Assembly: GCA_028284395.1 (NCBI GenBank)
Contig: JANQRV010000125.1
Location: 1 to 37,245, forward strand
Source: Saprospiraceae bacterium
GTDB taxonomy: Bacteria; Bacteroidota; Bacteroidia; Chitinophagales; Saprospiraceae
DNA length: 37,245 bases
Reading direction: 5' to 3'
Notes under the pieces: generated by a model
Seen by the model: the letters and a program-made list of their open reading frames with translations, nothing else
Told to the model about the DNA's origin: nothing
Databases searched by the model: none
Shown: positions 9,563-17,927 of the stretch, in pieces
Layout: each line of letters opens with the position of its first letter
Position numbering within the stretch: position 1 is the stretch's first letter
Program-made: the position numbers and the translations under genes

Positions 9563-9600
9563 CTGTTCAATACTGGACAAATATGTCCGTTTTTGAACAG
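9563..9600. promoter_or_regulatory. Nested 38-bp palindrome overlapping candidate promoter of the FtsX-like permease
   Basis: Outer arms CTGTTCAA (9563-9570) and TTGAACAG (9593-9600) are perfect 8-bp inverted repeats. Inner arms GGACA (9575-9579) and TGTCC (9584-9588) are perfect 5-bp inverted repeats. All three spacers are exactly 4 bp. The right outer arm contains TTTG (9592-9595), which could serve as the -33 box for a weak -7 at TATACTTT (9617-9624). A regulator bound here would cover the promoter. The cognate protein is not evident in the window. Confidence 0.5.
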
Positions 9601-9688
9601 GGCGACAAAATAGAATTATACTTTAAAAATCTGTCTATCAAACCAATAGCAATTATCCAATTTTAGGAATGCTTCTTGTCTTCCATCA

Positions 9689-12172
9689 ATGAATCAATCA
9701 TCAGCTTTTCGCATGCAGCAATTAAGTAATAGTTTAAAGATCGCGTGGCGACGAATCCTTCAAAACAGCACCTATTCAATCATCAACATTTTGGGGTTAA
9801 CAATCGGCATCACTGGTGCCATTGTCATTTTTTATTGTCTAAAACACGAAACGAACTTTGATCAATATCATACGCTAGTCGAAAATACTTACCGTGTCGT
9901 ACAGCATGATCATACTGCAAGCGGCACCCAATTTTGGAATACCACGGCTTACCCACTACCAGCTGCTTTGCGTAGTGATTTTCCCAATCTAAAGGTGACA
10001 CAAACTGCCGGCCCTTTCAGTCGTATCATCAGTGTCCAGAACAGTTTGGGTGAAACCCTACGAGACCAAGAAGAGCATGTACTTTTCACCGACCAATACT
10101 ATCTACAGATTTTCGATTTCAAAGGCTGGCAACCAGATTTTTGGCTCGCCGGAAATTCAACAACTGCTTTTGATCAACCCAATTCCGTCATCATTACTGC
10201 CGACCTGGTCGTAAAATACTTTCCAGAGATTGGGGTCAACTTGAATTCAGTGATCGGGAAGACCCTATTACTTAACAACAAGGATCCGTTGGTAGTAACC
10301 GGAGTTGTCCGCAATCCTCCCTCCAATACCAATTTACCTTTTGATTTGCTGATCCCCTACGCTCATTATCAAAAAGATCATCCGTACCAAACCCAGAATT
10401 GGTCGGGAAATTACAGTGGAACCACCTATCTCACATTAGAGGGTGGAATCGAGCCTCAAGAGTTAGAAGCAGAAATTGCACTATGGAAAGCCAAGTACTT
10501 GAAACCGGAAGATTATCGACGAATCGAGTATCGCCTCCAGCCAATCAGTGATATTCATACCAATAAATTGTATGGTAATAGCAATGGCAGCTATGTCATT
10601 TCAATGGATCTACTTTGGGGGTTAGGTATCCTCGGACTATTTTTAATCATCATTGCCGGTGTCAATTATGTAAATCTTGCACTGGCACAAATTACCAGAA
10701 GAAATGTGGAGGTAGGTGTTAGAAAAGTCCTTGGTAGTACTAAGAAACAATTGATTAGAAATTTCATCTCCGAAATATTGATTTTCGTTGTCGTCGCCGC
10801 TCTGTTTTCGGTATTCTTGGCAGATATCATTTTAAACCAAATCAGTACGCGGATCACTTTATTTGATCTGAACCTTCAGTTAGATTGGCAGGTCCTACCG
10901 CTGCTTTCTACGCTCGTCATCCTTATTGTCTTCCTGGCAGGGTGGTATCCAGCGCATTTCGCTACCGTTGGATCACCTTTACAATCTTTACAAAACAAGG
11001 ACAATGGATTTGGCAAAAAAGGCCTTGCCCTAAGGAAATCTTTAGTAGGATTACAATTCGGGATTTCTCACGCTCTCATACTGTGTACGATTATAGTCGC
11101 TTCGCAAATGCATTACGTAAAAAACAAAGATTTAGGCTTTTACCAAGATACCATTCTCACTATCAATATCCCGGATCAAGACAGCCTGCAACTTCAAAAT
11201 TTTGCTCAGCGCCTAAAACGAGATCCCAATATCCAGGCAATTAGCTTTGCTTCCGGCATTCCTCTAACCCATCTTGATGAAGCTTACGGCACGGACTTTC
11301 GCTTGCCGCAGGAACCTGCCAGCCAGGTCAGAGCAGCAGAAATGAAAGTAGTAGACCGGCATTACAAAGAAGTCTACGGCCTAGAATTACTAGCAGGTAG
11401 TTGGTTGAATAGATCGAATGAGAGGAGCAGATTCAATGCATTTATTGCGAATGAGGCAGCCATCGAATCCTTGGGCCTGGTTCCGGAAGAAGCCATTGGT
11501 CAATCGCTTGTCATTAATGAAGGTACGGCTCCGATCATAGGGGTCGTCCGTAACTTTCACAACAACCCTTTACAGCAGGCCGTTCAGCCCTGCTTTCTAT
11601 TCTATTATGGAACGGGTTTTTTCAATGAGGCAAGCATCAAATTGGGCCCTACGATCGGCCGCAACAAATCAGTAGCAGAAACCTTGCAATACATTGAGAA
11701 AGTCTGGAAATCGACTTTTCCTGAAGATGTTTACAAATATGTTTTTCTGGACGAAAAAATTGCCCAAAACTATGCGATAGAGCATTTACTATTCAAAGTC
11801 ATGCGAACGGTAGCCCTATTGGCGATTTTTGTCGGCTGTATCGGTCTCTACGGCATGGTAGCATTCATTTCTGAAACGCGAACCAAGGAAATTGGTATCC
11901 GGAAAGTCTTGGGTGCAAGCGTAGGAACCATTATCACCTTGCTTGGCAAAGACTTTATCAAACCTGTAGCGATCGCGTTGATGTTCTCAGCACCAGTCGC
12001 GCTTTATCTGATGCAGAAATGGCTACAGAATTTTGTATATCACGCTCCTATCGAGTGGTGGAGTATCGTTGGAGCAGCCTTAATTGCCTTTCTATTAGCG
12101 GCCACCACCATTGGCTGGCAAGGAAGCAAGGCAGCAATGATGAACCCTGTAGACAGTTTGCGTAACGAATGA
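9689..12172 (+). CDS. FtsX-like ABC transporter permease with two MacB-type periplasmic domains
   Basis: 827 residues, the usual length for the large Bacteroidota FtsX-like permeases. A first membrane helix (about 28-48, after the common SLKIAWRRILQN start) is followed by a MacB-like periplasmic domain to about 290. An FtsX core of three helices follows (about 310-430, with NVEVGVRKVLGS between the first two), then a single helix near 450-470, a second periplasmic domain, and a last FtsX core with TKEIGIRKVLGAS and the typical ending MNPVDSLRNE. Such permeases couple a cytoplasmic ATPase to efflux or lipoprotein/peptide movement without forming a classical channel. No ATPase gene is adjacent, so the partner is encoded elsewhere. 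The ATG at 9713 is an alternative start. A nested palindrome just upstream suggests dedicated regulation. Confidence 0.93.
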   Translation: MNQSSAFRMQQLSNSLKIAWRRILQNSTYSIINILGLTIGITGAIVIFYCLKHETNFDQYHTLVENTYRVVQHDHTASGTQFWNTTAYPLPAALRSDFPNLKVTQTAGPFSRIISVQNSLGETLRDQEEHVLFTDQYYLQIFDFKGWQPDFWLAGNSTTAFDQPNSVIITADLVVKYFPEIGVNLNSVIGKTLLLNNKDPLVVTGVVRNPPSNTNLPFDLLIPYAHYQKDHPYQTQNWSGNYSGTTYLTLEGGIEPQELEAEIALWKAKYLKPEDYRRIEYRLQPISDIHTNKLYGNSNGSYVISMDLLWGLGILGLFLIIIAGVNYVNLALAQITRRNVEVGVRKVLGSTKKQLIRNFISEILIFVVVAALFSVFLADIILNQISTRITLFDLNLQLDWQVLPLLSTLVILIVFLAGWYPAHFATVGSPLQSLQNKDNGFGKKGLALRKSLVGLQFGISHALILCTIIVASQMHYVKNKDLGFYQDTILTINIPDQDSLQLQNFAQRLKRDPNIQAISFASGIPLTHLDEAYGTDFRLPQEPASQVRAAEMKVVDRHYKEVYGLELLAGSWLNRSNERSRFNAFIANEAAIESLGLVPEEAIGQSLVINEGTAPIIGVVRNFHNNPLQQAVQPCFLFYYGTGFFNEASIKLGPTIGRNKSVAETLQYIEKVWKSTFPEDVYKYVFLDEKIAQNYAIEHLLFKVMRTVALLAIFVGCIGLYGMVAFISETRTKEIGIRKVLGASVGTIITLLGKDFIKPVAIALMFSAPVALYLMQKWLQNFVYHAPIEWWSIVGAALIAFLLAATTIGWQGSKAAMMNPVDSLRNE

Positions 12173-12194
12173 ATGAATCCAGTTCATCATCGTT
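12164..12194. terminator. Possible bidirectional hairpin between convergent genes
   Basis: AACGA-ATGAA (12164-12173) can pair with TTCAT-CA-TCGTT (12183-12194), leaving a 2-base bulge and a 9-base loop. It spans the stop codons of the permease and the convergent lipoprotein gene, 14 bp apart. No clear T-run follows on either strand, so terminator activity is weakly supported. Confidence 0.3.
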
Positions 12195-13038
12195 GTGGCA
12201 AAGGAATTATTTCCGACCTTCCGGGGCGATCAAAATCAGAGATTAATGGGGCTTCATCTGAATATTTGACCTGACTGAAGACCTTAGTGTTTCGTATTTC
12301 TCCCAGTTCTCCATTGAGATAACTGTAGCTCTTTACAACCTTTGGTACCAACAAGCCATCTGCTTCCTGCCATTCTTCATAGATCAGGCCATTGTATCGA
12401 TCACTTGCCTGGTTCTTGTAGTAGGTAACAGTGTATAAAAGCAGGTAAAGCTGATGTGTCTCTTGATCGAAATGCGCCAGATAAACGTCTTTTGGTGCGT
12501 CTCCTACCCCAGTATCAAAAGTTATCCTCACCACATCGTAGGTTTTCCCCTCAATTTCTTTGGTTGGCAAGAGTTCGTAGTTCACACCGTCATCAGAAAA
12601 GATAAAAGGTAGCGAGAAAAAATAGAAATTGAGGTTATGGTAAAATCGAGGTGAGCCCTTCCGGAACAATTGCTTATTTGGACTAATCCAGGTTCCTTCA
12701 CCATTGTGCCCAATCAAAAAATCGGGGTGAATAATGAGTGAAAACCGGTTTTCCAAATGAAATTCATGCCGTTCGGAATCTTCTCCCTCTGCCATAATGA
12801 ATAACAGTCCTTTCTTCTTTTTCCATGTTTCTAATCCTCCGTGGGCTTCGTAGGCGGCGAGCAACTCTTCCGGAGGCACTTTATTGCTGTATACCGGTTC
12901 TTCTTCTTGTTCAGATGCAGCCGCTTCGGTAGATGCATTTGGCTCATCTGCTGGCCGAGATGTTCCGGTGTTACAGCTCCAAGTAGGGAGTAATAAAATT
13001 AGAAGGGCGAGTTTCACGGATGGCGAGTAGGTACGCAT
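12187..13038 (-). CDS. Lipoprotein with LolA-like/DUF6503-type domain
   Basis: 283 residues. The N-terminus has a hydrophobic stretch ending LPTWSC, with Cys22 as probable lipidation site; the lipobox is not textbook (W at -2) but acceptable for Bacteroidota. A low-complexity acidic linker (about 25-50) follows. The region from LLAAYEAHGGLETWKKKKG resembles the start of LolA-fold outer-membrane lipoprotein families such as DUF6503, and the remainder is predominantly beta-rich (FSLIIHPDFLIGHNGEGTW). Likely faces the periplasm or the outer surface of the outer membrane. It is convergent with the permease gene and divergent from the beta-barrel gene. No substrate can be named; family assignment is from general resemblance. 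Confidence 0.75.
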   Translation of the reverse strand: MRTYSPSVKLALLILLLPTWSCNTGTSRPADEPNASTEAAASEQEEEPVYSNKVPPEELLAAYEAHGGLETWKKKKGLLFIMAEGEDSERHEFHLENRFSLIIHPDFLIGHNGEGTWISPNKQLFRKGSPRFYHNLNFYFFSLPFIFSDDGVNYELLPTKEIEGKTYDVVRITFDTGVGDAPKDVYLAHFDQETHQLYLLLYTVTYYKNQASDRYNGLIYEEWQEADGLLVPKVVKSYSYLNGELGEIRNTKVFSQVKYSDEAPLISDFDRPGRSEIIPLPQR

Positions 13039-13178
13039 AATGATGAATTTGAAATTGGGGCGAAATTAAATCATTTGCTTTGAATTCGGCTGAAATCGGG
13101 GTAATTAATTGCGTCGAAAAGTAACCAGGATCCAATTTTTGCAAAAACTCTACAGCAAGATGAAATGTTTACTATAAA

Positions 13179-13826
13179 ATGAAATCACTAGTTATGAGAC
13201 CCTTTGGGATCGGCCTCTTCTTGTACCTATTTTTGGTATTGCCTTCGAATGCCCAGGTTTTTTTGGGATTGAAAGGCGGTATTTCGGCGAATAACTTTGA
13301 AGCCCCTCATTTTGACGATAGCTTCTATGATACTTACCCCAACCTCTTGGGAGGTTTGGCGGTAGAGTGGCACCTTTCGAAGAAAATCGCTGTACAACCG
13401 GAAATTCTTTATGCTGGGCAAGGAGCAGAAATAGAGGACGATGAAGCTGCCCTAAAGCTAAATTACTTGAACATACCAATCCTGGTAAAGTATTATTTCT
13501 TCCCAAAGTTTTACATCGGTAGTGGATTTCAGTTGAGCTACTTGATAAAGGAAAAGAAGAGCTTTGCTGAGTTAGATAACGAGTTTCATCCGACCTTTGA
13601 TGATGAGGAGCACATAAAGTCCCGCGACATTGGTATTCCTGTAGGAATCGGGTACAACTCTAAAGCCAATTTACAATTGGAATTGCGCTATGTATCGGGA
13701 CTTTCTAATGTTTTTGAAAATCCACTTTTGGAAAGTAAAAATAGGTCTGTCCAATTCACAGTAACCTACTTTTGGGGTAAAAACAAGCCTGGAGAGAAAG
13801 AATTTACTTGTCCCCAAAATTATTGA
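13179..13826 (+). CDS. PorT-type outer-membrane beta-barrel protein
   Basis: 215 residues. A signal peptide ending PSNAQ (about residue 26) is followed by VFLGLKGGISANNF, the typical first strand of Bacteroidota 'outer membrane beta-barrel' (PorT/OMP_b-brl) proteins. Alternating strands follow, such as WHLSKKIAVQPEILYAGQG, LNYLNIPILVKYYF and LQLELRYVSGLSNVF, with a last strand VQFTVTYFWGK. The 'YLNIPLLvKYY' strand is a family hallmark. The ATG at 13194 (residue 6) is an alternative start. Family members are small barrels of mostly unknown function. The next gene starts 5 bp after this stop, so the two are probably co-transcribed. Confidence 0.88.
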   Translation: MKSLVMRPFGIGLFLYLFLVLPSNAQVFLGLKGGISANNFEAPHFDDSFYDTYPNLLGGLAVEWHLSKKIAVQPEILYAGQGAEIEDDEAALKLNYLNIPILVKYYFFPKFYIGSGFQLSYLIKEKKSFAELDNEFHPTFDDEEHIKSRDIGIPVGIGYNSKANLQLELRYVSGLSNVFENPLLESKNRSVQFTVTYFWGKNKPGEKEFTCPQNY

Positions 13827-13831
13827 GACAC

Positions 13832-14590
13832 ATGGCTTTTTGGATCTTTTGGCCGGATTGGGCTGCACGTTCACTTTCTCTGTTATGTCTGATTTTTCTC
13901 TTATTGTCTGGATTTGTTTTGGTGCAAAGGAAACTCACCTCATGGACTAGAATAGGCCAATCACTGGTTATCAATGTATTAGCTTTTGGCTTAATTTTAG
14001 GCAGTAATTTCATCCTGATGCATATACTACTGGATGTCATCGGGCATATTCCTGCCTTTCCGAGCCCCGTATGGCCGATCAGAGGCAGCTTGGTCGGCGT
14101 CTCGATACTTACCAGTTACTTCGTCGTGTGGATCTGCCAGAAGTACATCGATTCCTGGTCGGCCCATATCGGAGTTTGGCTATTTTGGTGTTTGCTCGCC
14201 TCCACCAGTACCTATGGTCTTCCTGGCGTGTCCAGCACTCTTTTAAATCCAACAATTTTGATGAGTTGTGTACTACTGGCAATTTCGCTGGAGTATGTTC
14301 ATGCAGTCCCGCTCACTGGTGCCATAGGGGCGGTCGCTCTCTTACTGGCCTTTCCTTCAACCTTATTACCGGCAATGCAATTGGAAGCAGCGCATGGGTA
14401 TGGGCACCTATTCTTTGTTTTCTTGCTACCCTTCATCGCATTATTTGCCATTACTTTCCTCCCGCTAATAGAGCGAGAAATCAAGGATGGTAGCATTCAT
14501 CCCAAAAAGCCTTTTTTTTGGGTGGGCTTACTGACTTTTTCTACCGGTACGATCTACTTACTCATAGCATATAAAATGGGATTTACATAG
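13832..14590 (+). CDS. Polytopic membrane protein of unknown function
   Basis: 252 residues from the ATG at 13832. A TTG at 13808 in the same frame would overlap the preceding gene, so the ATG five bases after its stop is preferred. At least six or seven strongly hydrophobic segments are visible, for example SLLCLIFLLLSGFVLV, GVWLFWCLLASTSTYG, LFFVFLLPFIALFAITF and the last one TFSTGTIYLLIAYKMG. I recognise no catalytic motif or named family. Its end overlaps the convergent cyclase gene by 8 bp. Probably an operon with the upstream beta-barrel gene; function is open. Confidence 0.8.
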   Translation: MAFWIFWPDWAARSLSLLCLIFLLLSGFVLVQRKLTSWTRIGQSLVINVLAFGLILGSNFILMHILLDVIGHIPAFPSPVWPIRGSLVGVSILTSYFVVWICQKYIDSWSAHIGVWLFWCLLASTSTYGLPGVSSTLLNPTILMSCVLLAISLEYVHAVPLTGAIGAVALLLAFPSTLLPAMQLEAAHGYGHLFFVFLLPFIALFAITFLPLIEREIKDGSIHPKKPFFWVGLLTFSTGTIYLLIAYKMGFT

Positions 14591-15674
14591 TATAGAGAAC
14601 CATCTTTTCTTGCTTCCCCCTCAACTGCATATTCCCAATTTTCTGTGGTTTTGGCGAAGAATGGCTCAAGGTCAGTTTCTCCAACAGAAATTCGGAAAAA
14701 AGAATATCTACGCCTAATTCATTACACTTGGCTTGGATTCTCGATGCAGTATTTAAAACATCTCCGGAAAAAACGATATCTCTCTTTACAACTCCCACCT
14801 CCCCGGCCATAACATAGCCGTAGTGGAGACCAGCTTTAAATTGTGGTCGCGCCCCATATTTATCCAAGTATTCCTGACTCTTGCGATTTAATGCTTCTTG
14901 AACTGCAAAAAAGCAGTTGAGACAATTGGTATCCTCTATTCCCTGAGCGACTTTCCAGCTAACGATAATCTCGTCTCCCACATACTGATAAATCTCTCCC
15001 TTAGCATACAATATCGGAGTAGTTACATCCCGAAAGACCTCACGAACGAACTCAAAATACTTTGCTTCTCCCAATTTTTCGGCAATAACGGTAGAATCTC
15101 TAAGGTCGAGAAACATAAATATGCGCTCTTCTCTTTTGGGTTGAAAATAACGGCCCAAAAGAAACTCCTTAAGAATGCCGGGACCGTATTTATCATTGAT
15201 CAGCAAAGCCGCGATCGTCCCGAAAACAATCGTTAACCAAAGAATAAAATTCTTTAGATATTCCATGCTGGTCAAGTAATCCAGTGCTGAATTACGGACC
15301 TGACTATGGTAAATCGGCAATTCCATTTGGATGCTCCGCAGAACTGCATTCCCTGAAAAAGAAATGATGACTGATGAAACCGTATAAACAGCAAGTACAT
15401 TGAAGATCGCCCTCCAATATGGCTGATTTCGGAACCAGTCTTCCAGGAATAATGTCAGCAGAGAACCGGCAACTAATGCTGCAGTGACTGTTATCAGAAT
15501 ATTTACAAAGAAATAGGTCTGAAAATGATACTCAGGTGGGAAATACCCTATGTCCTTCATTAACAAATACTCATAGATGATCTGGAGGTTGGAGAGAAGT
15601 AACCAAAATAATACGATCCACATTATCTTGCGAATCTGCAATCTGAATTGAGCCCTCCTAAATGATCCCATCAT
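14583..15674 (-). CDS. Membrane-bound class III adenylate/guanylate cyclase-like protein
   Basis: 363 residues. The N-terminal half has about four membrane helices (IMWIVLFWLLLSNLQIIYEY, FFVNILITVTAALVAG, AIFNVLAVYTVSSVII, FILWLTIVFGTIAALLI). The C-terminal half (about 180-363) is a class III cyclase domain: FMFLDLRDST supplies the first metal Asp near residue 190, YVGDEIIVSW the second near 232, and GDVLNTASRI the transition-state Asn/Arg pair near 308-312. The position before VGDE that is Lys in many adenylate cyclases is Gln here, and the second base-selecting position is not the usual Asp or Thr, so nucleotide preference cannot be assigned. The product would be a cyclic nucleotide made at the inner face of the membrane. 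It lies 220 bp downstream of the antiporter gene and is probably a separate unit. Confidence 0.9.
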   Translation of the reverse strand: MMGSFRRAQFRLQIRKIMWIVLFWLLLSNLQIIYEYLLMKDIGYFPPEYHFQTYFFVNILITVTAALVAGSLLTLFLEDWFRNQPYWRAIFNVLAVYTVSSVIISFSGNAVLRSIQMELPIYHSQVRNSALDYLTSMEYLKNFILWLTIVFGTIAALLINDKYGPGILKEFLLGRYFQPKREERIFMFLDLRDSTVIAEKLGEAKYFEFVREVFRDVTTPILYAKGEIYQYVGDEIIVSWKVAQGIEDTNCLNCFFAVQEALNRKSQEYLDKYGARPQFKAGLHYGYVMAGEVGVVKRDIVFSGDVLNTASRIQAKCNELGVDILFSEFLLEKLTLSHSSPKPQKIGNMQLRGKQEKMVLYTM

Positions 15675-15894
15675 ATTCTATTTAACGTGCCCAGTAGACC
15701 TTTCCGCTCCGCTAGAGGTTCGGTTGTTCCTCCAATTAAACGTCAAATTCCATGAAAGGCTGCACATGATCACCGCTTTCTCTTAGCACCACACAAATTG
15801 AGTTAATTCTCGGTTTTTTACAATTTCTTGGCATAAAATCTTTCAAAACACTCTTCAGAGATTTATCCTATACAAGCATTTGACTACCAATCAA

Positions 15895-17172
15895 TTATTC
15901 TTGGTCTTCTTTAAGAACGATCGAGGGTGCTTTCCATCTGCTGTACCCCACTGGCACATTTTGTGCTCTACGAACTGCTTTACCGCTTCTTCTTTTGTCA
16001 AAAATCATGGCAAATGTCATAATCAAACTAGTCAGGATGATGATGAACAGTAATATACCTGGTTCAAATCCTTCAACCATAACCTCCTCAGGAATAGCAT
16101 AAAACAAAAGTATGGTAATCAAGCCACGCGGTGCAATAAACAATTGTGGAATGATATCTGACCCTAGGAACAAACGCAAAATCACAAACCGGATGAGGTA
16201 AATAGACAAAATGATGAGTCCGCTAACGATTGCGACATTAACACTAACTAGAGAAGCTAAAGAAATTGTCAGTCCAAAAACAACAAAGAAGAAGGTGCGA
16301 ACCACAAAAGCCGTCTCCATCGTAATGACGTGTAATCCCTCATAAATGTGTTTAGCCTTTTCCAGGTGCAAATACTTCCCCAATCTCCCTTGAAAAAACA
16401 AAGGCATATTGGCAATTAACAGTCCAAAAATCAAAATGATAATGAGAGAAGACAGATGCATTAATTTACCGAGGGAGTACAGCAGCAGCAGCACCGCTAT
16501 CAGGAGAAAGAGCTTCGTATTGCTACGAATATTTTGAAACACAAGAATAATCAGATAACTCGCCACCAAAGAAATGACCAGTGTTAACAGTAGGTTGCCC
16601 GCAAAACCGGCAAAACCGCTGGAATGCTCTCCCCCATCAAGTTGTCCGGTCAAAAAATAGAACAACATAATGCCCATAATATCGGAGAAAGTACTTTCGT
16701 AGATGTGAAATTCTTTTTTAGACTCATTTAAACCGCTGACACTTGGAATAATGATAGCACTGGAAAGAATGGACAACGGTGTCGCATATAACCAGGCAGC
16801 GTGCATATCCATTCCGGGTATGAACTGGTGTAGGATCAAGGCCGCGATCCAGGTTGATGCAATCAAGCCTATTAAAGCAATGACCAAAGCCTTTGTAATG
16901 GGCAGGTATTTTTCTCGCTTTAGCTCTAACTCCAATGCGGCTTCCAACACGATCATAATTAGTCCAACAATTCCAAGGACTTCAAGTACTGGAAAAAAGT
17001 TCACCCCTCCCAATCCAAAGGTATCTAGGACGATCTTTAAAACAATGCCCAATAAAATCAGCATCAAAACGGAAGGAATATTAGTCTTACGTGCAATACC
17101 GCTGAAAATAAAAGATAGAATGATAATAACTGATGCCTCAATTATGAGGTTATAGGATGTTAATATTTCCAT
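15895..17172 (-). CDS. Monovalent cation:proton antiporter (CPA family)
   Basis: 425 residues with about 12-13 hydrophobic segments spanning nearly the whole protein and only a short basic cytoplasmic tail. Typical features are IPSVLMLILLGIVLK near the N-terminus, LEAALELELKR, the stretch LSILSSAIIIPSVSGL, and YESTFSDIMGIMLFYFL, where FSDIMG occupies the place of the ND/DD ion-binding pair. These fit the NhaP/Kef-like superfamily. The expected role is exchange of Na+ or K+ for H+ at the inner membrane. It is the last gene of a tight operon after the MscS-like channel gene (19-bp gap) and the ATPase gene, which points to a joint role in ion or osmotic balance. Specificity for Na+ or K+ is not determined. 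Confidence 0.9.
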   Translation of the reverse strand: MEILTSYNLIIEASVIIILSFIFSGIARKTNIPSVLMLILLGIVLKIVLDTFGLGGVNFFPVLEVLGIVGLIMIVLEAALELELKREKYLPITKALVIALIGLIASTWIAALILHQFIPGMDMHAAWLYATPLSILSSAIIIPSVSGLNESKKEFHIYESTFSDIMGIMLFYFLTGQLDGGEHSSGFAGFAGNLLLTLVISLVASYLIILVFQNIRSNTKLFLLIAVLLLLYSLGKLMHLSSLIIILIFGLLIANMPLFFQGRLGKYLHLEKAKHIYEGLHVITMETAFVVRTFFFVVFGLTISLASLVSVNVAIVSGLIILSIYLIRFVILRLFLGSDIIPQLFIAPRGLITILLFYAIPEEVMVEGFEPGILLFIIILTSLIMTFAMIFDKRRSGKAVRRAQNVPVGYSRWKAPSIVLKEDQE

Positions 17173-17191
17173 TAAACAATCGTTTTTGCCG

Positions 17192-17926
17192 TTAAACTAA
17201 ATTCGTAACCTGTCCATCGTACCCCCAATCATCAATAAGCGCCAATAACTGTGGCAAATGGCTTTCTTCCTTTAGTAAAATCCGGGCCTTGATGGTTGGA
17301 TCGGGAGCGGCCACTGCCACCAATTCCGGCCGATAATTAATATCTACATAGGGAGTGGTAGCCATTAGATTCATCAAATGATTGACGTGGTCCTTTTTCA
17401 AATCTTTATCTTTAGGTTGGAGAACTATCTGGTGAAAACCGCCAATTTCCTGCCCGGAAACCAAAGTATATCCCCTAGCGGTCAATTGCCGATAAGGAAT
17501 GAAATGTAATCCATCGGTTGTCTGTAATTCCAATCCCAGTCTACCCACGTTCGTAATGATCCCCTGAAGATGATTGGTCTTCAACTTTTTACCAGTAGAC
17601 AAGCCCCTCGTCCCTAGAACCAATCGACCACTAACATAATCCCTTAGTTGATAAAAGCCCCCCAATAATAGGATCAGAAACAGAAATCCATGCAACGCCG
17701 GGTTGATGAATACAAAGATCCCGGTGAGGATGAATAAGACCAACGGCTCGTAGACCAATAGTAAGCGATGAATACCTGCCTTTAGCGGAAACTGGTATCG
17801 GCCCAGAAAAAGTGCTCTTCCAACTATGCGATGTAAGAACTGCAGCAACAAAAACACAAGGAATAGCAAGAGTGCTGCCATACCAAAGTTGATCCAGGTA
17901 AACTGCTTGATGACTACCGGTTCCAT
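17192..17926 (-). CDS. Small MscS-like mechanosensitive channel protein
   Basis: 244 residues, somewhat shorter than E. coli MscS. About three or four N-terminal membrane segments (15-35, 55-95) lead into a segment beginning YQLRDYVSGRLVLG, then GIITNVGRLGLELQTTDGLHFIPYRQL. This is the MscS pattern of pore helix followed by the beta domain (normally G.v..i.....l.t.dg..v.iPN..l; here IPY replaces IPN). The C-terminal alpha/beta part (about 165-244) contains PYVDINYRPELVAVAAPDP. The family relieves turgor by passing small solutes when the membrane is stretched. The ATG is one base after the ATPase stop, which implies translational coupling, and the antiporter follows after 19 bp. Confidence 0.85.
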   Translation of the reverse strand: MEPVVIKQFTWINFGMAALLLFLVFLLLQFLHRIVGRALFLGRYQFPLKAGIHRLLLVYEPLVLFILTGIFVFINPALHGFLFLILLLGGFYQLRDYVSGRLVLGTRGLSTGKKLKTNHLQGIITNVGRLGLELQTTDGLHFIPYRQLTARGYTLVSGQEIGGFHQIVLQPKDKDLKKDHVNHLMNLMATTPYVDINYRPELVAVAAPDPTIKARILLKEESHLPQLLALIDDWGYDGQVTNLV

Positions 17927-17927
17927 A

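Larger units (their letters stand above)
8888..9688. other. Divergent intergenic region with several palindromes, no gene
   Basis: This 800-bp stretch separates the adhesin gene from the divergent FtsX-like permease gene. I see no credible open frame in it. It holds an inverted repeat at 9235-9254 (TGGAGCT, 6-base loop, AGCTCCA), a 17-bp palindrome at 9438-9454, a very AT-rich stretch at about 9410-9510, and a nested 38-bp palindrome at 9563-9600. Its length and symmetric sites fit regulation of one or both flanking genes. Confidence 0.6.

Noticed and set aside
13808..13831. TTG-initiated start of the membrane protein overlapping the beta-barrel gene
   Set aside because: An ATG lies five bases after the barrel gene's stop and gives a normal membrane protein N-terminus.
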